32,669 nucleotides of DNA from positions 1-32,669 of the IMG/VR virus record IMGVR_UViG_3300031841_001141; one strand, given 5' to 3'. The position numbers were made by a program, and so were the translations under genes. Under the pieces are notes generated by a model that ran no database searches, was not told where the DNA came from, and worked only from the letters and a program-made list of their open reading frames with translations. The DNA comes from a virus. Each line of letters opens with the position of its first letter. The first letter of the stretch is position 1. This document shows positions 27,723 through 32,669 of this stretch, piece after piece.

Positions 27723-27818
27723 TTATTCTATCTGACATCTTTCGCATATACCATCAGTAAGCTCGTTTTCCCAGAAAGGGTGCAAACACTCATCACAATC
27801 TACTACGAATATATCCAT
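27723..27818 (-). CDS. Mini zinc-ribbon protein (31 aa), possibly leaderless
   Basis: An ATG at 27818 opens MDIFVVDCDECLHPFWENEL, ending GICERCQIE. The CDEC and CERC pairs, 13 residues apart, form a classic zinc-ribbon knuckle set. There is no ribosome binding site, but TATAGT (27832-27827) lies 8 nt before the ATG, a spacing that would start transcription at or near the ATG and give a leaderless mRNA. It is transcribed away from the early genes from the same control region. A small regulator or anti-sigma-like adaptor is a guess. Confidence 0.55.
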   Translation of the reverse strand: MDIFVVDCDECLHPFWENELTDGICERCQIE

Positions 27819-27824
27819 TAGTTA

Positions 27825-27865
27825 ATACTATAGCAAACCCTCTGTCGCCAGAGGGTCATACTATA
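27825..27865. promoter_or_regulatory. Divergent control site: direct repeats flanking a hairpin
   Basis: ATACTATA occurs at 27825-27832 and again at 27858-27865, each followed within two bases by AAAC. Between them CCCTCTG-TCGC-CAGAGGG (27838-27855) is a perfect 7-bp stem. The reverse strand of each repeat reads TATAGTAT, a plausible -10 for the leftward mini-gene. The site is centred between the two divergent 31-aa ORFs. Confidence 0.5.
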
Positions 27866-27888
27866 CAAACAAAGAAAGGAAATGTTAT

Positions 27889-27984
27889 ATGAATAAAATA
27901 TCCTTACGATACTTTAATAATACACTATTCCAGGTATATGCAAAGTATTTATTAAGAAAACTGGGGGTCGCAGACAGGGCGTAG
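27889..27984 (+). CDS. Small basic peptide (31 aa), possible leader peptide
   Basis: An ATG at 27889 opens MNKISLRYFNNTLFQVYAKY and ends LLRKLGVADRA. Upstream AAAGAAAGGA and the preceding CTATACAAACAAAG closely match the leader of the SprT-like gene (CAATACAAACAAG then AAAGGA), supporting expression as part of the early set. Its last eight codons lie in the left arm of a stable RNA hairpin (27962-28020), so ribosome position could control folding of that hairpin. The product is basic and helical with no known motif. Confidence 0.5.
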   Translation: MNKISLRYFNNTLFQVYAKYLLRKLGVADRA

Positions 27985-28148
27985 GCGAAAGGAGGAAACT
28001 CCTACAAAACGCAACCCCCAATTAAATACTACCACTAAAATCAAAAGTGTGATATAGTTACCACACAAACAGTTTGAGCTTCCTGCTCTAGGACAAGTTC
28101 TTACGATAATTCTTTACACATAAGTGGACTAGCAGGACCATGGTAACT
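27962..28148 (+). ncRNA. Candidate structured non-coding RNA
   Basis: Two domains are visible. In the first, TGGGGGTCGC (27962-27971) pairs with GCAACCCCCA (28011-28020) with one mismatch. Inside it are GTAGG/CCTAC and, as an alternative, AGGAG-GAAA-CTCCT with a GNRA tetraloop. In the second, AGTTACCA (28056-28063) pairs with TGGTAACT (28141-28148), and nested within it TCCTGCT (28081-28087) pairs with AGCAGGA (28131-28137). No ORF covers 27985-28645. I tested the second domain as a tRNA and it lacks T- and D-arm motifs. The strand is assumed rightward. Confidence 0.5.
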
Positions 28149-28254
28149 GGGGTAAAAGCCCATTATTCCACATTGTTAAAATGCTACTTAATTTAGTCAT
28201 TTCTGGTTTTTGGGAGGGAGTGGCACAGGGTTAGCTGTACTCTTATTGTTATGT

Positions 28255-28283
28255 TTCTTTATTGAACACACTTCAATAAAGAA
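28255..28283. other. Perfect 12-bp stem-loop
   Basis: TTCTTTATTGAA, a CACAC loop, and TTCAATAAAGAA form a flawless 12-bp stem in the control region. The sequence just after it (CACAGTCTAGTAAGG) resembles the AGTCWAAG box found after the stems of the early-gene cassettes, although no gene follows directly. It could be a cruciform protein-binding site or an RNA hairpin. Confidence 0.65.
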
Positions 28284-28319
28284 GGTACACAGTCTAGTAA
28301 GGTACCACAACATCTTGTA

Positions 28320-28498
28320 CCACTAGATATAGTGGGTCAAACTTAACAGATATTTGTTAGAGGGTACACACAACACAACACAGACCCCAACATTAAACCC
28401 CCCTATATATTGTGTATTACTAGATATATACCATATCTTGTGTTGCATTATTCTGTACACAATATGTAGTGTAACTAAGACATATACTAGATATAGTA
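28320..28498. repeat. Three ACTAGATATA repeats (iteron or operator array)
   Basis: ACTAGATATA occurs at 28322-28331, 28419-28428 and 28486-28495. The outer copies are centres of inverted repeats, CCACTA-GATA-TAGTGG (28320-28335) and TACTA-GATA-TAGTA (28485-28498). The middle copy is flanked by ATATTGTGTA (28407-28416) and its complement TACACAATAT (28456-28465). Each outer copy contains a -10-like TATAGT. Function could be replication-origin iterons, operators, or tandem promoters. Confidence 0.55.
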
Positions 28499-28590
28499 AA
28501 ACCATCTGTACCTTGTTTAAACATTTATGAGAAGAAGAGAGGGTGTTAATTAATATCGTAGTTTCCACACAGAAAAAAAAATAAAAAACC

Positions 28591-28645
28591 TGTAACCCTT
28601 TTGTAACCAATGCAGTCAAAGCAGTACAAACACAGAGAGGATATT
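28591..28645 (+). promoter_or_regulatory. Early-gene leader cassette A
   Basis: An A-rich tract is followed by TGTAACCCTTTT (28591-28602), the box AGTCAAAG (28614-28621), ACAAACACAG, a GAGAGGA ribosome binding site and the ATG. This is the most degenerate of the five copies. Its stem is weak (CTG/CAG) and GTAACC is repeated. Confidence 0.6.
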
Positions 28646-29035
28646 ATGAAAGCATATAAAATCAAGAAAACATTAGTACAAGAATATGTTTCCTTTGGAA
28701 GAAATAGAGAGGATGCAATAGCAAACTTTGATTACTCACAAGGGTATGACTTTGAAAGTGTAGAAATCAATGGCGAGAGATTTACAAATGGCGAGGTTTT
28801 AGAAAGTAAGACTACAGCTGTTTCTTTTGGTACAGAAAATATAATTACTTTCCATGAGAAAGATAAATTATTTGCTAACGCTATCTGGTTAAGAAATCAC
28901 GAAGATGACATAAGAGTAAGAGGTTACGACAATGTCATTAAATTTGTTTCTGCAGACCCTATTAAAGATGAAACACAGAAAGAAAAAGTATTAGAGATAG
29001 CAAACACTTATACAAAAATAAGTGAGAGGTATTAA
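28646..29035 (+). CDS. Early protein of unknown function (129 aa)
   Basis: I choose the ATG at 28646, right after GAGAGGATATT, rather than an in-frame ATG 36 nt upstream that lies inside the conserved leader cassette. The product starts MKAYKIKKTLVQEYVSFGRN and has KTTAVSFGTENIITFHEKDK and IRVRGYDNVIKFVSADP. The first 45 residues (RNREDAIANFDYSQGYDFES) suggest a small alpha-beta fold. No motif or membrane segment is visible. It is the first full-size gene of the rightward block, so host takeover or regulation is a fair guess only. Confidence 0.7.
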   Translation: MKAYKIKKTLVQEYVSFGRNREDAIANFDYSQGYDFESVEINGERFTNGEVLESKTTAVSFGTENIITFHEKDKLFANAIWLRNHEDDIRVRGYDNVIKFVSADPIKDETQKEKVLEIANTYTKISERY

Positions 29036-29049
29036 GAAATAATTAAATT

Positions 29050-29107
29050 ACCCTGTAACCTTTTATTAGGTTGCAGGGTCTAAACAATACAAACAAGAAA
29101 GGATATT
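29050..29107 (+). promoter_or_regulatory. Early-gene leader cassette B
   Basis: ACCCTGTAACC (29050-29060) pairs with GGTTGCAGGGT (29069-29079) around an 8-nt loop, one G-U pair in 11. TGTAACCTTTTA is in its left arm and loop. GGTCTAAA overlaps the stem end, and ATACAAACAAG and AAAGGA precede the ATG. Confidence 0.7.
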
Positions 29108-29854
29108 ATGAAACAATTAGAAGCAAAGGTAGAGTTTAAACAAGCTCAATTTCCTAAGAAAGATATTAAACCAGAACAATGGCTTAGTCTCTTAGTGGAT
29201 GAGTGTTTAAACATACTGCAAAGCAAAGGTATCAATACAACCAACAATGTAGGTACAGGTATTGAAATACACATTAGTGATACCAGAGGAAGAAAGCGTG
29301 TAACCAACAGAAATGGTGGGTCTCATGCAGTAGGGCTTTGTTATGGTATTAGCAGCAGTACAGGAAACAAGAGAGTTATAGAGGTTGATAGAGAAACAGA
29401 TAATCTCTGGGATACTATAGACACAGTTGCTCATGAGGTAACACACGCAGTCTTAGAAGAAGGCGTTGGTCATAAGGGTATGTTTCCAGAGATTGTTAAG
29501 AGCGTGTTTAAACTGGGTGGAAAACCAACAGCAACAGAACCAACAGAAGAGATGAAGGAATTGTTTTACGATTTCTTAATTGCAAATGGTGGTTACCCTC
29601 ATGTTGCGTTTAGACCTAGACACAACAAGCAAACAACACGCATGGTCAAATGCTGGTGTACTGAATTTGATTGCCCAGCAGGTACAGAGAAATCAATGCT
29701 GGAAGGCAAAGGTATGATATTTAGAATATCATCAGCAGTGTTAGCACCCAGAATAGATGGTACTGTAATGTTTTACAGAGACATCACTTGCCCAGCGTGT
29801 CAAGCACCAGCAGCGTACGATAAGGAAACAATACCAGAGAGCTTATACTCATAA
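29108..29854 (+). CDS. SprT-like zinc metalloprotease with C-terminal Cys cluster (248 aa)
   Basis: The zincin motif HEVTH (residues 109-113) sits in the helix DTIDTVAHEVTHAVLEEG, and GH at 121-122 gives a likely third zinc ligand (GVGHKGMFPEIVKSVFKLG). The following GGKPTATEP matches the conserved segment of SprT-like proteins common in actinobacteriophages. Residues 182-231 hold CWC, C189 and CPAC (228-231), a probable second zinc site. Cellular Spartan/SprT proteins act on DNA-bound proteins; a similar role in phage DNA metabolism or host-protein removal is inferred. There is no signal peptide, so it is cytoplasmic. The start follows AAGAAAGGA. GTTTAAAC occurs three times inside the gene. 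Confidence 0.8.
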   Translation: MKQLEAKVEFKQAQFPKKDIKPEQWLSLLVDECLNILQSKGINTTNNVGTGIEIHISDTRGRKRVTNRNGGSHAVGLCYGISSSTGNKRVIEVDRETDNLWDTIDTVAHEVTHAVLEEGVGHKGMFPEIVKSVFKLGGKPTATEPTEEMKELFYDFLIANGGYPHVAFRPRHNKQTTRMVKCWCTEFDCPAGTEKSMLEGKGMIFRISSAVLAPRIDGTVMFYRDITCPACQAPAAYDKETIPESLYS

Positions 29855-29861
29855 TATCCAG

Positions 29862-29899
29862 AGAGCTAAGGGGTTGTTTAAACAAGCAACCCCAGCTCT
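29862..29899 (+). terminator. Long hairpin after the metalloprotease gene
   Basis: AGAGCT, two unpaired A, and GGGGTTG pair with CAACCCC and AGCTCT (13 bp) around a loop containing GTTTAAAC. An A-run rather than a U-run follows, so intrinsic termination is doubtful. Its right arm shares CTCT with the stem of cassette C, so the two structures exclude each other. Confidence 0.55.
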
Positions 29900-29962
29900 T
29901 AAAAAAAAGGTGTAACCTTTTTGGATAAGAGTAAGTCAAAGTAATAACAAAGAAAGAAGGAT
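29896..29962 (+). promoter_or_regulatory. Early-gene leader cassette C
   Basis: CTCTTA (29896-29901) pairs with TAAGAG (29926-29931). Inside, AAAAAGGT can pair with ACCTTTTT. TGTAACCTTTTT is at 29911-29922, AGTCAAAG at 29934-29941, and AGAAGGA precedes the ATG at 29963. Confidence 0.7.
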
Positions 29963-30889
29963 ATGAAAGAAGAAATAAAACAAACAGTAACTAAAGGCGA
30001 AGCAGTAGATATTGCTGATGCAGAGTTATTCAACGAGACAGTCAAAGGTGTAGATTATTCTGGTAATCAACCAAGACATCAAGGTAGCGAGATATATAAC
30101 AAAGCATACAAGCCAAAGAAAGAAGCAGTAGATAGAAGCAGTTTAAACAACAAGATAACCTGCGACAACATACGAGGATGGGGCGACAACTTGTACAGTA
30201 GATTGTATGTAGATGGCGACAGATATGGCGAAGGTGTAAGAGTTGTTGGTTACTCTTCCTATGTACCAGAAAGAAATAGCAAAGGCGACAGGCGACCTAG
30301 CGAACAGTCTGGGTTTTCTATTTACTTTGATGATGAGCAGCAGGTTATTGAATTTGCACAGAAGTGTTTAGATACAATGGCTATCAAGAAAGAACGAGAG
30401 TATTTGTTTGAACAGTATGATGGTAAGCACCCAGATGTTTATAATCACTTTCCAAATATGTTGGACAGAACAATGTGTGAGACAGGTAGGTATTACTGGG
30501 ATGCTAGTTTAAACAAGGTAGTAGAGATTACCAAAGATACTGATGCAGAAATCTTAGAGCTGCACCCAGAGTACAGGACTGATGATGAAGGAAACTTTGA
30601 GCAGAGCTGGACTAATGAGAAGGCAGAAGATAAGCTCAAAGGATTGCTTAGAGGTCAAGAGTGTAACTGGACAGGGGATGACTACATGGACATCAACCTT
30701 GCTAACTTACAGACAGGTGGGTACTACACAGATGGACTTGTTGCTAGGAAAGTACGCAACCCAGAGGACAAGAGAAGAAAGATGTGGATAACAACCTTCT
30801 TCTATGTTGATGGTACAGAAACAACCTTAGAAGGTAAGTGGGATTTACTAGGGGATGGAACTCTTAGAAGATTGACATGGAAAGAATAG
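29963..30889 (+). CDS. Early protein of unknown function (308 aa)
   Basis: The largest gene of the rightward block in this window. The product is hydrophilic, rich in Asp, Glu, Lys and Tyr, and has no membrane segment. Visible segments are ITCDNIRGWGDNLYSRLYVD (about 66-85), SGFSIYFDDEQQVIEFAQKC (about 116-135), and a C-terminal beta-rich WITTFFYVDGTETTLEGKWD. I recognise no catalytic motif. The first 60 residues look disordered. It has its own leader cassette and is followed at 8 nt by GTTTAAAC. Codon use matches its neighbours. Function unknown. Confidence 0.7.
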   Translation: MKEEIKQTVTKGEAVDIADAELFNETVKGVDYSGNQPRHQGSEIYNKAYKPKKEAVDRSSLNNKITCDNIRGWGDNLYSRLYVDGDRYGEGVRVVGYSSYVPERNSKGDRRPSEQSGFSIYFDDEQQVIEFAQKCLDTMAIKKEREYLFEQYDGKHPDVYNHFPNMLDRTMCETGRYYWDASLNKVVEITKDTDAEILELHPEYRTDDEGNFEQSWTNEKAEDKLKGLLRGQECNWTGDDYMDINLANLQTGGYYTDGLVARKVRNPEDKRRKMWITTFFYVDGTETTLEGKWDLLGDGTLRRLTWKE

Positions 30890-30915
30890 AGGGATTGTTT
30901 AAACAAGGTAAAAAA

Positions 30916-30973
30916 CTGTGTAACCTTTTTGGTTACACAGTAGTCTAAGCAACAGATAAGAAAGGAAAGTAAT
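30916..30973 (+). promoter_or_regulatory. Early-gene leader cassette D
   Basis: This is the clearest copy. CTGTGTAACC (30916-30925), loop TTTTT and GGTTACACAG (30931-30940) make a perfect 10-bp stem. AGTCTAAG is at 30942-30949 and AAGAAAGGAAAG precedes the ATG at 30974. Confidence 0.75.
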
Positions 30974-31291
30974 ATGGCATTTATGGGTACTAACAATTTA
31001 CCAAAACCAGAAGAAGTTAAGAGGTGTCAATTTGGTGGCACTAACAACAGAAAGAAAGATGGTGGTTGTGGTAAGCATGTAGAAAAAACAGGGCAGATGG
31101 TACATAGTAGAACTGATGGCAGCACTTGGCATGTTTGGTTTCATCTAAATTATTGTGAGGAACACAGACATCATGTTGAAGGCGAGTACGAAAGACTAAT
31201 GGAACACACAAGAAAAGGTTTGTTTGTTGGGGATGGAAATTTCTGGGCAGATAAAGAGAAGGAAAACTACCCAGAAAGACAGGTTGTTTAA
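30974..31291 (+). CDS. Small Cys/His-rich early protein (105 aa)
   Basis: The product starts MAFMGTNNLPKPEEVKRCQF and has C18, CGKH at about 33-36, and HLNYCEEHRHHVEGEYERLM with one Cys and several His. This spacing suggests a zinc-binding fold, perhaps a small HNH-like or treble-clef domain, but the HNH signature itself is not present. GTTTAAAC overlaps its stop codon, and the next gene starts 2 nt later, so the pair is probably translated together. Confidence 0.65.
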   Translation: MAFMGTNNLPKPEEVKRCQFGGTNNRKKDGGCGKHVEKTGQMVHSRTDGSTWHVWFHLNYCEEHRHHVEGEYERLMEHTRKGLFVGDGNFWADKEKENYPERQVV

Positions 31292-31293
31292 AC

Positions 31294-31545
31294 ATGGTAA
31301 CTAAAACTAACTACAACCAGATACTTATTGATGAGGTTAAGGAAGCAGCACAGGCAACTGATGTTATGGAAATCAATAACCCTCGTGTCATAGGCATGGT
31401 CATCAATCTATTAGAGATGCTAGAGAGAGAGCCAAGCATACCAAGAAAGACATACAACTACATCAAGGTAATTGTATTAGCCAGTGTCAAAGTATTTGGT
31501 AGGAAAGATGTGGACAGTAGCTTGTTAGATGAGCTAACTGTTTAA
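31294..31545 (+). CDS. Small helical early protein (83 aa)
   Basis: The product is almost all helix: ILIDEVKEAAQATDVMEINN, VIGMVINLLEMLEREPS and YNYIKVIVLASVKVFG. No Cys or catalytic motif is present. There is no clear ribosome binding site, as expected for coupling to the gene ending 2 nt upstream. The stop TAA lies in a GTTTAAAC palindrome. A small protein-binding or DNA-mimic role is possible but unsupported. Confidence 0.65.
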   Translation: MVTKTNYNQILIDEVKEAAQATDVMEINNPRVIGMVINLLEMLEREPSIPRKTYNYIKVIVLASVKVFGRKDVDSSLLDELTV

Positions 31546-31558
31546 ACAAAGAAAAAAA

Positions 31559-31609
31559 AGTATGTAACCTTTTTCATACTAAAGAAGTCTAAGTAATAGA
31601 AAGGAAGAT
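31559..31609 (+). promoter_or_regulatory. Early-gene leader cassette E
   Basis: AGTATG (31559-31564) and CATACT (31575-31580) pair around a loop that is exactly TAACCTTTTT. AGTCTAAG is at 31586-31593 and GAAAGGA precedes the ATG at 31610. An A-run lies just upstream. Confidence 0.7.
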
Positions 31610-31828
31610 ATGGATATAAAAACAAGACAAGTCAAACTTAACTTTGAAGTAGAAGTTGATGTTGATTTGTATGTACTAGAAACACTATGTAGAGAAATCA
31701 ATTCTGTTAAAGAAGATATTGTACAACCAATAGTAAAAGACATAGAACATAAATCTATTGATGACCATTGGGTAGTAAAAGTTGTAAGGGCAACTCAACT
31801 ATTAGAGAAGCCAATAGAAAGGACATAA
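31610..31828 (+). CDS. Small early protein (72 aa)
   Basis: The product starts MDIKTRQVKLNFEVEVDVDL and is acidic, with an N-terminal beta strand and a central helix (YVLETLCREINSVKEDIVQ). The C-terminal segment HWVVKVVRATQLLEKP is amphipathic. Function is unknown. It opens a run of three genes joined by TAATG overlaps. Confidence 0.65.
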   Translation: MDIKTRQVKLNFEVEVDVDLYVLETLCREINSVKEDIVQPIVKDIEHKSIDDHWVVKVVRATQLLEKPIERT

Positions 31829-31938
31829 TGACAAACAGAAAACAAAGAAGGGCAGCTTCATCTAAGAAGAAAGGCAGAAGCCAGATACACCATAGAACTA
31901 TGGGTCAAATGTTAGAAGGAAAGGAAAATGATAAGTAA
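31828..31938 (+). CDS. Mini basic protein (36 aa)
   Basis: ATG overlaps the upstream TAA (TAATG), with AGAAAGGA 4 nt before it inside the end of the previous gene. The product MTNRKQRRAASSKKKGRSQI is over 30% Lys/Arg, ending MGQMLEGKENDK. The TAA overlaps the next ATG. Nucleic-acid binding is possible on charge alone. Confidence 0.55.
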   Translation: MTNRKQRRAASSKKKGRSQIHHRTMGQMLEGKENDK

Positions 31939-32066
31939 TGTCAGACATTATGACAGAGGAAGAGTACGAGAAGTTTGTGAAGGAAGGCGACTGGTTTTTA
32001 GATACAGAAGCCCCAGACTTTAGAGAGAAGTTACAAGCAGACATGAGACAGAGAGGAACTTTGTAA
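31938..32066 (+). CDS. Mini acidic protein (42 aa)
   Basis: ATG is in a TAATG overlap, with GAAAGGA upstream. The product MSDIMTEEEYEKFVKEGDWF continues LDTEAPDFREKLQADMRQRG and ends TL. It is strongly acidic and helical. Coupling to the preceding basic mini-protein might reflect an interacting pair. Function unknown. Confidence 0.55.
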   Translation: MSDIMTEEEYEKFVKEGDWFLDTEAPDFREKLQADMRQRGTL

Positions 32067-32070
32067 CTGT

Positions 32071-32091
32071 TGTTGTCATACATTGACAACA
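32071..32091 (+). terminator. Short hairpin between mini-genes
   Basis: TGTTGTCA, loop TACAT and TGACAACA make a perfect 8-bp stem 5 nt after the stop of the 42-aa gene. There is no U-run. TGTAAC, the core of the leader cassettes, lies directly before it, so this may be a diverged cassette. Confidence 0.45.
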
Positions 32092-32107
32092 GTAGTAGAA
32101 TAAAATT

Positions 32108-32260
32108 ATGTATATTGTGAAAGCGATTGCTATTGTAGGTGGAGATGAGACTTACACATTTGATAATAAACAAGATGCACTAGAGAAGGTACGCTGGTTT
32201 AAAGATGCAGGTGGTTTCATTGTTACAATGACAGAGCTAACCCAAGAAACAGTATCGTAG
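32108..32260 (+). CDS. Small protein (50 aa), possibly leaderless
   Basis: The product MYIVKAIAIVGGDETYTFDN continues KQDALEKVRWFKDAGGFIVT to the C-terminus MTELTQETVS, a beta-alpha-beta pattern. No ribosome binding site is visible. TAGAAT lies 6 nt before the ATG and could be a -10 giving a leaderless mRNA. The stop TAG is fused to GTTTAAAC (32260-32267). Function unknown. Confidence 0.55.
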   Translation: MYIVKAIAIVGGDETYTFDNKQDALEKVRWFKDAGGFIVTMTELTQETVS

Positions 32261-32291
32261 TTTAAACAACTATAAAAATAGAAAGGAAACA

Positions 32292-32504
32292 ATGGCTAAT
32301 ATATTTAGCACCCCAAAAGAATTAAAGACATGGGCAATCAAGTTGGCTAATGCGTGTGGTGGGCAGAAGGTTGAGAAGTCAAACATCCTTACCAAGATAA
32401 ACATGCAGAGGGTCAATGAACTATTAGGACAGTTTGAACAAGACCATACTGTAATGATAGCGAAGCAGCAGCAAGAAGAAACAAAGAAGGAGGAAGAAGA
32501 ATAG
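32292..32504 (+). CDS. Small charged helical protein (70 aa)
   Basis: The product MANIFSTPKELKTWAIKLAN is followed by NILTKINMQRVNELLGQFEQ and a Gln/Glu/Lys tail ending EEEE. It is probably one or two helices with a coiled-coil tendency. GAAAGGAAAC precedes the ATG. The stop overlaps the GTG of the next gene. Function unknown. Confidence 0.65.
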   Translation: MANIFSTPKELKTWAIKLANACGGQKVEKSNILTKINMQRVNELLGQFEQDHTVMIAKQQQEETKKEEEE

Positions 32505-32665
32505 TGTTTAGCATACAAGGACTAATCATTATGTATCTGTTTGGTTTCTTATCTGCATTTGTATTTCTATTCTTAGAAAGCATACTGCGAGACAGTTTAA
32601 ACAACTGGGGTATGTGGATTACTAAGTACAGATACAGAAAGATGATGAACAGAAGGCAGAGATAA
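32504..32665 (+). CDS. Small membrane protein (53 aa)
   Basis: A GTG at 32504 (AGGAGG 10 nt upstream, TAGTG overlap) opens MFSIQGLIIMYLFGFLSAFV, with one hydrophobic helix at about residues 4-25 and a basic tail (WITKYRYRKMMNRRQR) expected on the cytoplasmic side. An ATG at 32531 is a possible alternative start. A holin or membrane-takeover role is possible, but early location makes a lysis role less likely. A further gene begins at 32665 (TAATG) and is cut after five bases. Confidence 0.55.
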   Translation: MFSIQGLIIMYLFGFLSAFVFLFLESILRDSLNNWGMWITKYRYRKMMNRRQR

Positions 32666-32669
32666 TGGA

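Larger units (their letters stand above)
28515..32602. repeat. Dispersed GTTTAAAC palindromes in the early region
   Basis: The 8-mer starts at 28515, 29134, 29205, 29506, 29876, 30141, 30507, 30897, 31286, 31540, 32260 and 32595. Three copies overlap stop codons (31286, 31540, 32260) and two lie just after genes (29876, 30897). Many are flanked by AAC, AAG or AA on the right. In the 27.4-kb late block I counted only eight (4384, 6747, 9427, 10390, 13728, 16678, 22932, 26141). Confidence 0.75.

Noticed and set aside
27676-27726. Strong rightward intrinsic terminator (TAGTGC stem with T-run)
   Set aside because: About ten bases separate stem and T-run, too far for a standard terminator. Mentioned only as a weak possibility.
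28056-28148. tRNA gene
   Set aside because: The 8-bp closing stem looked like an acceptor arm, but there is no TTC-type T-loop, no D-arm GG and no anticodon arm in the right place.
28323-28619. 98-aa minus-strand ORF in the control region
   Set aside because: It would start at TTG without a ribosome binding site, covers the ACTAGATATA repeats and the first leader cassette, and its product looks like translated non-coding DNA.
28610-28645. Upstream ATG extending the 129-aa protein by 12 residues
   Set aside because: The extension lies inside the conserved leader cassette, while the ATG at 28646 has the shared ribosome binding site.

Overview
This window is part of the genome of an AT-rich tailed dsDNA bacteriophage. 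The evidence is a complete packaging and virion block: large terminase, portal, scaffold, HK97-type capsid, a muralytic virion protein, several very large structural proteins and tail fibres. I see no tape-measure, major tail tube, sheath or baseplate gene. Together with the set of very large proteins between portal and scaffold, this suggests a podovirus-like virion with ejected internal proteins, which is inference. Gene style (low GC, glycine-rich fibres, tiny Lys-rich ORFs next to the terminase) fits phages of marine plankton. The Thr-rich linker of the lysozyme-like protein and the SprT-like metalloprotease are compatible with an actinobacterial host, but the host cannot be settled from this window. 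No tRNA, integrase, CRISPR array or IS element was seen.

Layout. Positions 1-27449 are one tightly packed leftward (minus strand) late block. Read in its own direction it runs: Lys-rich mini-ORFs (27449-26957), a 30-aa zinc ribbon, terminase large subunit, portal, two small proteins, a 2068-aa virion protein, a 318-aa protein, a lysozyme-like protein, a 56-aa ORF, three large or medium virion proteins (741, 648, 287 aa), a 210-bp gap with a promoter, scaffold, major capsid, a strong hairpin, two tail/neck proteins, a repeat-built fibre, three paralogous fibre genes, a 134-aa protein, and the start of a fourth fibre paralog cut by the window edge. Many junctions are TAATG stop/start overlaps, so translation is probably coupled.

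Positions 27450-28645 form a divergent control region. It holds a UUCG-capped hairpin, two 31-aa ORFs facing away from each other around a hairpin flanked by direct repeats, a block of about 190 nt with nested complementary arms (candidate structured RNA), a perfect 12-bp stem-loop, and three ACTAGATATA repeats.

Positions 28646-32669 are a rightward block of small, probably early genes. It includes a SprT-like zinc metalloprotease with a C-terminal Cys cluster, several unknowns and a small membrane protein. Five of these genes are preceded by the same leader cassette: an A-rich tract, a TAACCTTTTT element inside or beside a locus-specific stem, an AGTCWAAG box, then a GAAAGGA-type ribosome binding site. 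The palindrome GTTTAAAC occurs 12 times in these 4.1 kb, often on or just after stop codons, and once as a 16-bp perfect palindrome abutting the scaffold/capsid promoter. These two dispersed elements look like a phage-wide regulatory system and are the main novelty of the window.
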